Assembly (NCBI RefSeq): GCF_008369915.1
Contig: NZ_VSRN01000001.1
Coordinates: forward strand, 5,204,501 to 5,268,500
DNA length: 64,000 bases
Reading direction: 5' to 3'
From: Dyadobacter sp. UC 10
GTDB taxonomy: Bacteria > Bacteroidota > Bacteroidia > Cytophagales > Spirosomataceae
Of this stretch, positions 24,195 to 33,387 are shown piece after piece. How positions within the stretch are numbered: position 1 is the first letter of the stretch; the number at the start of each line of letters is the position of its first letter. The notes beneath the pieces are model-generated. The model searched no databases, was not told where the DNA came from, and was given only the letters and a program-made list of their open reading frames with translations. The translations under genes were made by a program, and so were the position numbers.

Positions 24195-25028
24195 ATGAAA
24201 AAGCCAACCAGTGCTGCAAATAGATACGTATTTCAACATTTGCTTAAATATATGCCGGTTCTGGCGTTTTTGCTGTTGTCAGAACTGGTTGCGAGTGCAC
24301 AGGCAGTGCGGCTGATTGCCCACCGGGGCGGTGTAGTGGACAGCACTTACACCGAAAACAGCCTGCCGGCATTAATGCAGGCTGCAAAAGAAGGTTACGC
24401 GATGATCGAAACGGATGTAAGGGTTACCAAAGACGGCCAGTTGATCGCCAATCATGACGCTGATTTCAAAAGATTTTACGGCCTGGATAAACGTGTCGTT
24501 GATATGGAATGGAGCGACGTTAAAAAATTAAAAAGCACACTCGACGGCGGCAGCCCTGTTTTGCTGGAAGATGTTTTCCGGTTTTGCCGCGAACATCAGA
24601 TGGGTGTGATGCTGGACAACAAGATCAGGGGAATGGACGTGAAGCTGTTTGAAAAACTCATAGCCCTTGTTGAAAAATATCAGCTGCGCGAATCAGCTTT
24701 GATGATCGGGACGGACGAATCGACGGATTTTTTTACGGGAAAAATCAGACTGAGTTGTTCGAGAAAACAGCTGGAAGAAAACATGCAAAAAACCGGCTAC
24801 AAAAGCGAAAATTACTTTTTCTTCGAGCGGCCCGCCAATCTTAGCGTCGGAGATGTGAAGTGGGCGAAGTCGCTCGGGATTGTCACAATTGCCGCGATCA
24901 ACACCTATCACTACCGCGATTCGAAAGATGCCCTTTCCGACGCGCGAGAGGATTGCAAAAGAATGCTCGGTTTCGGCGTCACAACCTTTCAGATCGATTC
25001 TGAATACCGGAAGTTCCTCGTGAATTGA
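24195..25028 (+). CDS. Glycerophosphodiester phosphodiesterase
   Basis: 277 residues from the ATG at 24195 (ATG at 24186 and TTG at 24171 are also possible). A signal or anchor segment (YMPVLAFLLLSELVASAQA) leads to the GDPD TIM barrel: LIAHRGG, TENSLPALMQAAKEGY, IETDVRVTKDGQLIANHD carry the His-Arg, Glu-Asn and Glu-x-Asp plus His residues that bind the metal and phosphate. It hydrolyses glycerophosphodiesters from lipid breakdown in the periplasm to glycerol-3-phosphate and alcohol. It is convergent with the response-regulator gene; 38 bases lie between. No transporter for the product is adjacent. Confidence 0.9.
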   Translation: MKKPTSAANRYVFQHLLKYMPVLAFLLLSELVASAQAVRLIAHRGGVVDSTYTENSLPALMQAAKEGYAMIETDVRVTKDGQLIANHDADFKRFYGLDKRVVDMEWSDVKKLKSTLDGGSPVLLEDVFRFCREHQMGVMLDNKIRGMDVKLFEKLIALVEKYQLRESALMIGTDESTDFFTGKIRLSCSRKQLEENMQKTGYKSENYFFFERPANLSVGDVKWAKSLGIVTIAAINTYHYRDSKDALSDAREDCKRMLGFGVTTFQIDSEYRKFLVN

Positions 25029-25066
25029 TCTGATGCCTGAATTTTTTTGCTCTTTCAAGCCGGACC

Positions 25067-25465
25067 TCAGCTCCGCTCCATTTTTTGATAAAATTCTTTT
25101 ACATAAGCACCATAGTCCACAAATATCTCCGGTTTGATCAGATAGTCTGTCGCGCCCATTGCCAGGCACTTTTCGCGGACAGAAATCACGGAAGAAGTGG
25201 AAGTGATCACCACCCGGATATGCGCATATTCCGGCTCCGATCTGATAAATGAAAGGATATCGTAGCCGTTTTTACCGGGCATATTCAAGTCGGAAAGAAC
25301 GATATCGGGCAGATCGACCGGATGTTCTTTCATCCATTCCAGTAATGTATCGCCATTGATGAAGTCACCCAAAATCTCGAACGCGCCAAAAGCCTGAAAC
25401 TCCTCTTTCATGAAAAAGCGCTCGTCGTCGTCGTTTTCTACAATGATCAGTTTAAAGTGTGTCAT
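25067..25465 (-). CDS. Single-domain response regulator
   Basis: 132 residues from the ATG at 25465; a 192-aa reading frame begins inside the kinase gene and its first 60 codons are not real. The receiver domain (LIIVENDDDERFFMKEEF) has the acidic pair at residues 11-14, the phosphorylation site Asp59 in LSDLNMPGKNGYD, Thr/Ser in VVITSTSS and Lys in YLIKPE. There is no output domain. It overlaps the end of the upstream kinase gene by 14 bases (25452-25465), so the two are translationally coupled and probably a cognate pair. Such stand-alone receivers may act through protein-protein contact or as phosphate shuttles. Confidence 0.9.
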   Translation of the reverse strand: MTHFKLIIVENDDDERFFMKEEFQAFGAFEILGDFINGDTLLEWMKEHPVDLPDIVLSDLNMPGKNGYDILSFIRSEPEYAHIRVVITSTSSVISVREKCLAMGATDYLIKPEIFVDYGAYVKEFYQKMERS

Positions 25466-27371
25466 GCGTTTTGGGTTGTTTTGGCCCCGTTTCCCAGAGC
25501 GTAAAGTGAAAAGTACTTCCATTACCTGGCTGCGATTCAACCCACAGCCTGCCGCAATGCCGCTCCACAACTTTTTTACAGATTGCAAGACCCATGCCAG
25601 CGCCAGGGTAATTCCTGGCATTGTGAAGCCTTCTGAAAGGATCAAAAATCATGCGCGTACTTTCCGGGTCCATCCCAATTCCATTGTCGGTAACCGAGAT
25701 TCGGAGGTTCCCGTTTTCACGGCTGATATTCAGTCTGATATTCGGTTCGTGCCCGTTGGTGAATTTAATCGCATTGCTGAGCAGGTTTTGAAGAAGCTGC
25801 ATCAGCTGGACTTTGTCGCCGGTGATCATTTCGGCTTCGTCCTTCTCAATCGTGATGGATGCACCGGCTGCGTCGATCGAGCCTTTCAGATTTTGTATCA
25901 CGTGTTCAAGCAGCTCGTCCAGCGACCAGCTTTGGGTGCTGATCTGCCCTTTGCTCACCTGCGAGTAACTAAGCAAGTTTTCAATCAGCTCCTTCATGCG
26001 GTTTGCGGCAAAAATGGATTTGCTTACGTACAGGTTCAGCTCATCAAATCTTCCCTTTGAAATCCTGTCCGTGATCAGGTGCAGGAAGCTTTTTACCGTT
26101 CTTAATGGCTCCTGCAAATCGTGGGACACGATGGAGGTAAATTGTTCCAGGTCGTTGTTGGTACGCGAAAGTTCTGTATTGATTGTTTCAAGCTCACGAG
26201 CGATCTGGCGGTATTTTTCGGCACTGTCCCGCTCCGCCTGCTCCGCTATCTTGCGGTCGGTAAGGTCTCTGGTAACCTTGGAAAACCCGACCAGGACCCT
26301 GTCGGCATTATAAACTGCCGTAATAACCACGTTGGCCCAGAACTGCGTGCCGTCCTTTCGTATGCGCCAGCCCTCTTCCTCGTATTTTCCTTCCTGGCGC
26401 GCCACTTTCAGCTCATAAGCGGGTTTGTTATTGAAAATTTCTTCTTCGGGATAAAACATGGAGAAGTATTTGCCGATCACTTCCTGGTGTTCATAGCCCT
26501 TTATCCTTCTGGCGCCCTCGTTCCAGCTTGCGATCCTGCCTTTTTCGTCCATCATAAAAATGGCGTAATCGGTAACCTGCTCAACCAGCAAACGGTACCG
26601 TTCCTCGCTTTGTCTCAGGGCAGCCTCTTCGCGGTTTTGCTCTGTAAGGTCCTTGGTTACCTTTGAAAAGCCGATCAGCTTGTTCTCTCTGTTATAAACC
26701 GCTGTAAGCACGATACTCGCCCAGAACACAGAGCCGTTCTTTTTGACCCGCCAACCCTGCTCTTCATACCTGCCTGTGCGCTTCGCAGTTTCCAGTTCTT
26801 TGGCGGGTTTATCGTCGACAAGATCGTTGGGGTTATAAAAAATGGAAAAGTGTTTTCCGATAATTTCATTGGAAATATAACCGGTAAGGTGCTGGCCGCC
26901 TTCATTCCACGTGACAATATTCCCGTTGACATCCAGCATGTAAATAGAATAATCCTGCACACCTTCCACCAGTAAACGAAATCGCTCCTCATTTTCGATC
27001 AGCGCGGCTTCTTCCATTTTCCGTTCCGTAATGTCACGAATAATGCACACAAATGTGGACGGTTGCTCAGAGGATTGGGGTAGCGGGGAAATCGTGACCT
27101 CAGCCCAATACTTCCTGTCGTCTTTTGTCTTGTTCCAGTTGTTTACGACAAAAATCCCTTTTGCAGCGGCAATGCCGAGTTCGTAAGTTGTTTTGAAATT
27201 GTCATACTGGTTCAGGGTCAGCAGGTTAAGGGGCTTGCCTAACAGTTCGTTTTTATTGTAGCCCGTGAGCGCCGTGGCCGCGGCGTTGCAATACTGGATA
27301 TTCCCGAAGTTATCCAATTGTAAAACGGCATCAGGTAAATTTTCCAGTAACGTAACCTGGGGTGTAGACAT
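25452..27371 (-). CDS. Multi-PAS hybrid-less sensor histidine kinase
   Basis: 639 residues, without clear membrane segments, so probably cytoplasmic. Three PAS-PAC modules (~1-125, ~128-250, ~255-375) precede the kinase core. The second and third PAS domains are near copies (EVIGKYFSMFYPEEEIFN and EIIGKHFSIFYNPNDLVD segments). The HisKA H-box has His417 (SIVSHDLQEPLRT); the ATPase has QLLQNLLSNAIKF (N-box) and DNGIGMD, DPFRR, GAGMGLAI. The type resembles Bacteroidota/cyanobacterial soluble phytochrome-like kinases, without a visible GAF/PHY chromophore domain. It passes phosphate to the 132-aa receiver downstream. The signal is unknown. Confidence 0.92.
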   Translation of the reverse strand: MSTPQVTLLENLPDAVLQLDNFGNIQYCNAAATALTGYNKNELLGKPLNLLTLNQYDNFKTTYELGIAAAKGIFVVNNWNKTKDDRKYWAEVTISPLPQSSEQPSTFVCIIRDITERKMEEAALIENEERFRLLVEGVQDYSIYMLDVNGNIVTWNEGGQHLTGYISNEIIGKHFSIFYNPNDLVDDKPAKELETAKRTGRYEEQGWRVKKNGSVFWASIVLTAVYNRENKLIGFSKVTKDLTEQNREEAALRQSEERYRLLVEQVTDYAIFMMDEKGRIASWNEGARRIKGYEHQEVIGKYFSMFYPEEEIFNNKPAYELKVARQEGKYEEEGWRIRKDGTQFWANVVITAVYNADRVLVGFSKVTRDLTDRKIAEQAERDSAEKYRQIARELETINTELSRTNNDLEQFTSIVSHDLQEPLRTVKSFLHLITDRISKGRFDELNLYVSKSIFAANRMKELIENLLSYSQVSKGQISTQSWSLDELLEHVIQNLKGSIDAAGASITIEKDEAEMITGDKVQLMQLLQNLLSNAIKFTNGHEPNIRLNISRENGNLRISVTDNGIGMDPESTRMIFDPFRRLHNARNYPGAGMGLAICKKVVERHCGRLWVESQPGNGSTFHFTLWETGPKQPKTHDTL

Positions 27372-27540
27372 ATTGATTGAAAATTAGATCAGGTTAGCAA
27401 CGGTTACCTGCGATAGTAATACACAAAAACCGCATTACCATTTAAATAAAGAGGCATCAGGCGCAATTTACTCCGCTATGCAAATCGATTTACAGTTTAC
27501 AGCTGTTCTAGAATGTGCAAGGGCACAAGTTAGTTGGTTT

Positions 27541-29175
27541 TCAGGGAGTTCGGTTTGATGATTTGTCCGGCTGGTGTTTTAAAATGTGATTCCCAACTTT
27601 CATTTCCGCCGACAGCCTGAGCGCCTCATGCACCACTTCCGGAGGGTAGTTGTTCAATTCAAGTATCCTGATCGCATTGGTAGTTGCCAGTTTCCCGGGT
27701 TTGATCTTGTAGTCAAACCGGATGTCGTTTCCATTGATCACTTCGGTAAAATGATAAATGGCAAAAGTTTCTGTCAGGTAATCGGCCAGCTCCCGGTCAT
27801 GTGTCGAAACCAGGACGAAATTACCGGCCTGTCCCAGATAGCTGAGCACCGATTTTCCTACCGCGATCCTTTCTACCGAATTAGTACCTTTGAATAGTTC
27901 ATCCAGCAGAAAAAGGTTGCAGGCGCCTGATTTGCTTTCCTCCAGCAACTGCTTCACGGCACTTACCTCTTCGAAATAATAACTTTTGTCGCTCAGCAAA
28001 TCGTCCGATATCCGGATGGAAGAGTGAATTTTTATAAAAGGCATGATGAATTCTTCCGCGAGGCAGGTATTGATGGTCTGGCCAAGAATAGCATTAATGC
28101 CGACAGTGCGGATAAAGGTTGTTTTTCCCGACATATTCGAACCGGTAAGCAGGGCAGACTTCGGGTCCAGGCTGATGTCGTTTGCTACTCCTTCGAAGAT
28201 TAGCGGGTGATATACTTCTCTGATAATCAATTTACTATTGTTAGCGCCAATTGTTGGCTCGCAGGAGTAAGGGACACTTTCACGCAGGTTCATGACCGAG
28301 AGCGCAACATCGATGCCGGCTACGAAATGATACACATTGCCGATATCCTTCCTTCTGGAATCGAGCATTCTCAATGTGGCAAAAAGCAATACCGGTTCTA
28401 TCAGAAAAAGTGCCTTGATCAGTTCAATAAAATATTCAACAAACTGACCGATCTCACTTTGCAGTTTCGCTTCAATTTTGAATACGGACATAGATAAGCC
28501 CAGCTTATCGAGTATTTTGACCGACTTATGTAAATCGGGGCCGCTACCTGCAAATTCCGCAGTTTTCAATATGTGCCGCGCTGTTTTGTTGAGCAGCACC
28601 AGCTGCGGAAGCGAGCTGCCATACCGGTACAGATTATTTTTGTTCCAATAATGGATGCCAAGGTTAACAGGTAGCAGGACGATCAGAAAAATCAGGATTT
28701 GCGGGAAAAAGAAAGCGAGCACGACCGAAAGCACGCTGATACCCGAAAGGCACTGAATAAGCCAGAACCATTTCGGTCTCTGCATGTATTGCTCCTGAAA
28801 AAGCGAAGTAATGTAATATGCATCCTTTTGATCGAGCCTGGCAATTTCTTTGGTCAGGGCGGTTCGTAATTCAGGGTTTTTCTTAAAAATACGAATAGTA
28901 CTTTCCAGTTTTTCGTTGCGATCTGTATCCGGCGGAATTGTGCGCATCATGTGATACAGATATTGCTGGCCGACAGAAGAAACGGTGCGATCGGCGAACC
29001 TGAACACATCCGCCATGTCGAGATCCTGGAAAGTCCGGTCATTGATTTGGTGGAAAACATCTTCCTGACTGGCTTTCAGGAAGTATTTCTCGATCTGGCT
29101 GAAATTGAAAAAGCCCGTTTTAATATCAGGATGTGTTTTTTGAGCAGAGGAGGATGTCATTGGCGGCGGTTTCAT
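27541..29175 (-). CDS. MutS-related ATPase with membrane segments
   Basis: 544 residues. The N-terminal half has a hydrophobic double helix at ~136-175. The C-terminal half is a MutS-type ATPase domain: Walker A GSNMSGKTT (345-353), Walker B NLFLLDELFKG (Asp425-Glu426) and VSTHDREL (His459). The mismatch recognition domain and connector of MutS are absent, so it is not a mismatch repair protein in the usual sense. Such short MutS-like ATPases with membrane helices are known in Bacteroidota; the role is unclear (DNA structure handling at the membrane, or an ABC-type regulator). TAAATTTG at 29252-29259 (minus) is a full -7 promoter match. Confidence 0.85.
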   Translation of the reverse strand: MKPPPMTSSSAQKTHPDIKTGFFNFSQIEKYFLKASQEDVFHQINDRTFQDLDMADVFRFADRTVSSVGQQYLYHMMRTIPPDTDRNEKLESTIRIFKKNPELRTALTKEIARLDQKDAYYITSLFQEQYMQRPKWFWLIQCLSGISVLSVVLAFFFPQILIFLIVLLPVNLGIHYWNKNNLYRYGSSLPQLVLLNKTARHILKTAEFAGSGPDLHKSVKILDKLGLSMSVFKIEAKLQSEIGQFVEYFIELIKALFLIEPVLLFATLRMLDSRRKDIGNVYHFVAGIDVALSVMNLRESVPYSCEPTIGANNSKLIIREVYHPLIFEGVANDISLDPKSALLTGSNMSGKTTFIRTVGINAILGQTINTCLAEEFIMPFIKIHSSIRISDDLLSDKSYYFEEVSAVKQLLEESKSGACNLFLLDELFKGTNSVERIAVGKSVLSYLGQAGNFVLVSTHDRELADYLTETFAIYHFTEVINGNDIRFDYKIKPGKLATTNAIRILELNNYPPEVVHEALRLSAEMKVGNHILKHQPDKSSNRTP

Positions 29176-29251
29176 CGAAGTTACCTTACTTTTTCCATGG
29201 CTGGCAAGGGTATTCCGGGAGCTGGTATCTCTTTTAAGTGCTGATTAAAAG

Positions 29252-29259
29252 CAAATTTA
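29252..29259 (-). promoter_or_regulatory. Candidate -7 box for the MutS-like gene
   Basis: On the minus strand TAAATTTG matches TAnnTTTG, 77 bases before the start at 29175. No good -33 element at the expected distance was found (CAA on plus at 29284-29286 is 24 bases away). Confidence 0.3.
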
Positions 29260-29319
29260 CAATACTTGCACGTTCAACTGTCGCAATTTCCGCGAACGGA
29301 TTAAATCAATGCAGATCAG

Positions 29320-30456
29320 GTGAAAAACGCCAGGATACTTACCGCGGTTCTGTTACTTTTTGCGCTGCCATTTCTAACAGATGGTTGTATAGAGCCTTTT
29401 TCCCCACCGGAAATCAATTCAGACGAAAATTACCTGGTCGTTGACGGGTTTTTCAATGTCGGCGGGACGGACACGAGCCGGATAGCATTACGAAGGACAC
29501 AAAATATCAATCAGGCTGCCCAGCCGATCATTGAGAAGGGAGCCACTATTACCGTGGAAAATGAAGCCGGAGAATCATACCCATTTACAGAGTCCGGGGA
29601 GGGCCAGTATCTGCTGCCACCCCAATCTTATGGTATGACTGACAAATACAGGCTACGGATTAACACTGAAGACGGCCGTGAATACCTTTCTGAATATGTG
29701 GCAGTGAACCGCACACCTGCTATCGACAGCCTTACCTACAAGCTGGATGCCGCCAGAAACGAAGTGACATTTTATGTGAATACCCACGATGCGCAGAACC
29801 GCACGCAATTTTACAGGTGGAAATTCGAAGAGACCTGGGAGTATGATGCAACGTATTACTCCGCTCTGGAAGTGATTGATGAGCAGGTGGTCATCCGGAA
29901 AGATAATATCAACAAATGCTGGGGGAATACCAGGTCGGGCAGTATTTTGCTTGGCAGTACCATCAGGCTTAGCAGTGATATCATTAAAAACCTGCCGTTG
30001 AACCGGGTACCTGTATCTACCAATAAACTTTTCATTAAATACAGCATCCTGGTCAGGCAATACGGACTTTCCCGGCCTGCTTTCGAATATTGGACAGACC
30101 TTGCCAAGACTACCCAGGCAACGGGAAGCCTTTTTGATCCGCAGCCATCGCAGGTAACGGGTAACATCAGAAGCGTTTCTGATCCCGGCGATCTTGTTTT
30201 TGGTTATTTCAGCGCTGCCACAGAAGAAACCCGCAGACTGACCATTACGCCAAAGCTGGGTATTTTTCCGAGATGTACCGAGCCTGATACCATTCCGGTA
30301 AGATGCCAGGGCAGGGACGATGATTGTGCATTGAACACCGCCCAGCTATTGCTGACCTACTGGGGCCCGCGTGCGGATTCCGTATTGGTAGCATCTTCAA
30401 ATTGTACAGACTGCCGCACCGCCGGCGGTACCACTACCAGGCCTTCGTTCTGGTAA
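29320..30456 (+). CDS. DUF4249 lipoprotein
   Basis: 378 residues, starting with GTG at 29320 (an upstream ATG was not found in frame with the signal). The lipoprotein signal is ALPFLTDGC, with the Cys at ~23. The body (YLVVDGFFNVGGTDTSRIAL, NEAGESYPFTESGEGQYLL) matches DUF4249, a beta-rich Bacteroidota family that usually follows a TonB-dependent receptor and may be its surface partner. No receptor is next to this one, so it is an orphan. The C-terminus has Cys pairs (CTEPDTIPVRC, CTDC) that may form disulfides. Function unknown. Confidence 0.8.
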   Translation: MKNARILTAVLLLFALPFLTDGCIEPFSPPEINSDENYLVVDGFFNVGGTDTSRIALRRTQNINQAAQPIIEKGATITVENEAGESYPFTESGEGQYLLPPQSYGMTDKYRLRINTEDGREYLSEYVAVNRTPAIDSLTYKLDAARNEVTFYVNTHDAQNRTQFYRWKFEETWEYDATYYSALEVIDEQVVIRKDNINKCWGNTRSGSILLGSTIRLSSDIIKNLPLNRVPVSTNKLFIKYSILVRQYGLSRPAFEYWTDLAKTTQATGSLFDPQPSQVTGNIRSVSDPGDLVFGYFSAATEETRRLTITPKLGIFPRCTEPDTIPVRCQGRDDDCALNTAQLLLTYWGPRADSVLVASSNCTDCRTAGGTTTRPSFW

Positions 30457-30562
30457 AAGTTGCAGGATAAATGGTTTGGCGCCATTTCAGCGGCATGCAG
30501 GAACAATAATTGTGTATGGTGTAATATAATTCAATGGAAGTAAAACGCAACACATCATAACT

Positions 30563-31363
30563 ATGCAAAAGACCTTGCAAATGGCGAATATCATCGCATT
30601 GATCGCGACGATTGTCGTGAATTACCTTTCCAATACCGGGCTCTTTAATAACGAAACGATGGCGTCGGTATCAGCATCTTACGAAAACCTGTTTACGCCG
30701 GCAGGCTATGCATTTTCGATCTGGGGATTTATTTATCTGGGATTGGCCGGCTTTGTGATCCACCAGAGTAAGGGATTGTTTAATCGTAACCGTAAAACGC
30801 CCGACGTTGTGAACAGGATCGGGTGGACATTTGTACTTTCCTGTGTCGCAAACTGCCTGTGGGTAATCGCCTGGCTTTATGATTATACCGGTTTGTCGGT
30901 ACTGATCATGATCGCATTACTGGCTTGCCTGATCCGCATTGTGCTGGCAACAAGAATGCAGATGGATATTATTTCTTTCAAACAAATTGCGCTGGAAAGC
31001 TGGCCGTTTGCATTTTACCTGGGCTGGATCAATGTAGCATTGATCGCAAATATCGCAGCTTATCTTACCAAGACGGGCTGGTCAGGCTTCGGTCTCCCGG
31101 CGCAAGCCTGGACGATCGGCATGATTCTGGCCGCTGCGGCGATTAATATATTCATCACCTGGAAACGCAACCTGCGCGAGTCGGCAATGGTGGGTGTTTG
31201 GGCGTTGGTAGCGGTAGCAGTTGCAAACTGGAACGGGGCGCAACCGATCGTATACGCTGCTATCGGGGCTGCGGTGATTGTATTTATAAGTGCCAATATC
31301 CACGGTTACCGGAACAAGGGCCGGCAATGGATTATCAACAAGCCGGGGGTAAGACAGATTTAA
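30563..31363 (+). CDS. TspO/tryptophan-rich sensory protein-like membrane protein
   Basis: 266 residues with seven or eight membrane helices, longer than the classic five-helix TspO (about 160). It has the SYENLFTPAGYAFSIWGFIY segment near residues 34-56, and later a NVALIANIAAYLTKTGWSG helix and many Trp residues, as in the TspO-related MBR branch of Bacteroidota. It may bind or move porphyrin-like or other hydrophobic molecules. It is followed after 27 bases by the histone-deacetylase-like gene on the same strand, likely one operon. Confidence 0.75.
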   Translation: MQKTLQMANIIALIATIVVNYLSNTGLFNNETMASVSASYENLFTPAGYAFSIWGFIYLGLAGFVIHQSKGLFNRNRKTPDVVNRIGWTFVLSCVANCLWVIAWLYDYTGLSVLIMIALLACLIRIVLATRMQMDIISFKQIALESWPFAFYLGWINVALIANIAAYLTKTGWSGFGLPAQAWTIGMILAAAAINIFITWKRNLRESAMVGVWALVAVAVANWNGAQPIVYAAIGAAVIVFISANIHGYRNKGRQWIINKPGVRQI

Positions 31364-31390
31364 TGATCGAGGTTAGCCCGGTGCCACCAC

Positions 31391-32293
31391 ATGTTTCCAA
31401 TCGCTTACAACCCCATTTATAAATACCCGGTACCGGAGGGGCATCGGTTTCCGATGGATAAATATGAGCTGTTGCCTTTGCAGCTGCTGCGGGAGGGGTT
31501 CGTGGAACAAAGCGATTTTTTTGACCCGGAACCTATCGCGATGCAACCGGTTTATGCCGTGCATGGGAAGGAATATATCGACCGGTTTGTGCGATGCAAG
31601 TTGAGCAAACAGGAAATGCGACGGATCGGTTTTGAGCAGTCGCCCCTGTTGGTGGAGCGGGAATTGCGGATCACGAACGGAACCGTTGAAGGAGCGCTGA
31701 AAGCATTCGAAACAGGCATTGCATTCAATATAGCCGGCGGCACGCACCATGCCGGGCGCGACCAGGGGGAAGGATTTTGTATGATCAACGACCACGCAGT
31801 TGCTGCGCAATATCTGCTGGACCACGGAAAGGCAAAACAAATACTCATCATCGATCTCGATGTACATCAGGGAAACGGAACGGCTAATATTTTCCAGGAC
31901 CAGCCTGAGGTATTCACGTTTTCGATGCACGGAAAAAATAATTATCCGTTCCGTAAAGAGAAAAGTGACCTGGACTTGCCACTGCAAGACAGGATAGAAG
32001 ATGCCGAGTACCTTCAAATTTTAGCAAATACATTGCCCGGACTCGTCGAAAGAGTTAAGCCTGATTTTATATTTTACCAGGCCGGAGTGGATATTTTACA
32101 AACCGACAAAATTGGCCGGATGTCCTGCACTGCGCGGGGTTGCCAGTTGCGTGACGAGATGGTATTGCAGCTCGCCGCCAGTCGTGGTATTCCGGTGCAA
32201 TGCAGTATGGGGGGAGGCTATTCCCCGCAGCTCAAAACGATCATCGAGGCGCACACCAATACATTCCGCGTCGCGGCAAAGCTATTTTCATAA
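31391..32293 (+). CDS. Histone deacetylase/AcuC-family amidohydrolase
   Basis: A 300-aa class I/II-type HDAC fold protein. The catalytic pair is His119-His120 (GGTHHAG), the zinc ligands are Asp157 and His159 (LIIDLDVHQGNG) and a later YQAGVDIL Asp. In bacteria such enzymes deacetylate acetylated lysines (AcuC), polyamines or acyl-sugars; the exact substrate is not told by the sequence. It lies downstream of the TspO-like gene. Its 3-prime end overlaps the convergent endonuclease-like gene by 6 bases. Confidence 0.92.
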   Translation: MFPIAYNPIYKYPVPEGHRFPMDKYELLPLQLLREGFVEQSDFFDPEPIAMQPVYAVHGKEYIDRFVRCKLSKQEMRRIGFEQSPLLVERELRITNGTVEGALKAFETGIAFNIAGGTHHAGRDQGEGFCMINDHAVAAQYLLDHGKAKQILIIDLDVHQGNGTANIFQDQPEVFTFSMHGKNNYPFRKEKSDLDLPLQDRIEDAEYLQILANTLPGLVERVKPDFIFYQAGVDILQTDKIGRMSCTARGCQLRDEMVLQLAASRGIPVQCSMGGGYSPQLKTIIEAHTNTFRVAAKLFS

Positions 32294-33247
32294 ACTTTTC
32301 CGAAGTTTCCAGTTGAAAGTCAGCCCGACGGGAAGATGGTCTGACAGCGGCTCACCCGTCTGATTTTCAAAGAGGTTGGCATGCAGCGCGTACCGGGTAG
32401 GGAAGAGTTCCAGCGCGTCGCTGCTGCGAAATAGGATCTTATCGATCGACTCAGTGTTTTCTGTCAGGTGCAGAATATCGCGTGGAGGAAGTTTGGACGA
32501 AGCCACTGGAAGCTGGCCCTTGTTTCGGAGCATTACCCAGGCGTCGCGCAAGTCATTGTTATTCAATAGTTTTTGAATATTGTCTGACGCAAACTGATAG
32601 CGCCCATTCAGATCACCCATCACGATCACCGCGTTTCCCGCAGAATGATCTTTTATAAATGAGGATAATTGATCAATATTCTTCCGCCGGGCCGCCGCTG
32701 CTTCCGGGTCGTTGAATGCATTTGAATGAATGTTGTACAAATCGATAAAAAGCGCTTTGCCGATCTGTACCCGCGAGTGGGTGAAGCCTTTTGGGGTAAG
32801 ACAATCCGCGCCGGTGCAATCATTCCACGGAATCCGTTTGATAAATGAAATGGGGTACCGGGAAAGCGTATTCAGCCCGTCACCGAAAGGAATATTGCCT
32901 TTCGATTCAGTCCGGTAGGGGTGTGCATTACCTGAGGTGTACAGCTCGGTATGGTAGTGGAAATCTTCCTGCACATGCACGATATCAAAAGGGTTCAACC
33001 GCTTACCGATCTCGGCAATGCTGGCCGCCCGTTCCGTCTGCGCGCTGGAAATGATCTCCGGTAAGCCGGCAATATTGTAGGTAAGTACTGAAAAACGACC
33101 GTTTTGCGAGGTGTCCGTCAGCACCGGATCGTGCGCGTGCTTTATTGAAATTGCACCGAAAGTGCCCTTGAACTCAACGCTGGGCCAGAGCATCAGGAGC
33201 AAGAAACCGCAATAGGCGTAACGTTTGCCAAGAAGGTGTCTGATCAC
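32288..33247 (-). CDS. Endonuclease/exonuclease/phosphatase family protein
   Basis: 319 residues with a hydrophobic N-terminal segment (AYCGFLLLMLWPSVEF), so membrane-bound or exported. The EEP fold is supported by LTYNIAGLPE, IVHVQEDFHY (the Glu metal ligand), DLYNIHSNA, GDLNGRY and the final DHLPVGL with its catalytic Asp-His. Related proteins act on DNA, phospholipids (sphingomyelinase-like) or inositol phosphates; export makes a lipid or extracellular nucleic acid substrate more likely. It is convergent with, and overlaps by 6 bases, the HDAC-like gene. Confidence 0.85.
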   Translation of the reverse strand: MIRHLLGKRYAYCGFLLLMLWPSVEFKGTFGAISIKHAHDPVLTDTSQNGRFSVLTYNIAGLPEIISSAQTERAASIAEIGKRLNPFDIVHVQEDFHYHTELYTSGNAHPYRTESKGNIPFGDGLNTLSRYPISFIKRIPWNDCTGADCLTPKGFTHSRVQIGKALFIDLYNIHSNAFNDPEAAAARRKNIDQLSSFIKDHSAGNAVIVMGDLNGRYQFASDNIQKLLNNNDLRDAWVMLRNKGQLPVASSKLPPRDILHLTENTESIDKILFRSSDALELFPTRYALHANLFENQTGEPLSDHLPVGLTFNWKLRKSL

Positions 33248-33350
33248 AAGTAATCCTGCTTGATTAGGATGCTATTGAAACCTAAAAGTAGGATCGTAGT
33301 GTGAACTCAGGGGTGCGTAAATGTTAAGGTTATATTATTGATTGAAATTG

Positions 33351-33381
33351 AAAAAAAAGCTCCGGGCTGTTGACCCGGAGC
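33351..33381 (-). terminator. Terminator of the susC-susD operon
   Basis: GCTCCGGG (33359-33366) and CCCGGAGC (33374-33381) form an 8-bp perfect stem around a 7-base loop; on the minus strand it is followed by eight T. It is 7 bases from the susD stop. Confidence 0.92.
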
Positions 33382-33387
33382 AGATTC

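Noticed and set aside
25466..25645. N-terminal extension of the response regulator
   Set aside because: These 60 codons lie inside the kinase gene and do not belong to the receiver fold; the ATG at 25465 starts it correctly.
27500..27530. Weak hairpin TGTGC/GCACA after the MutS-like gene
   Set aside because: A 5-bp stem without a T-run is too weak to call a terminator.
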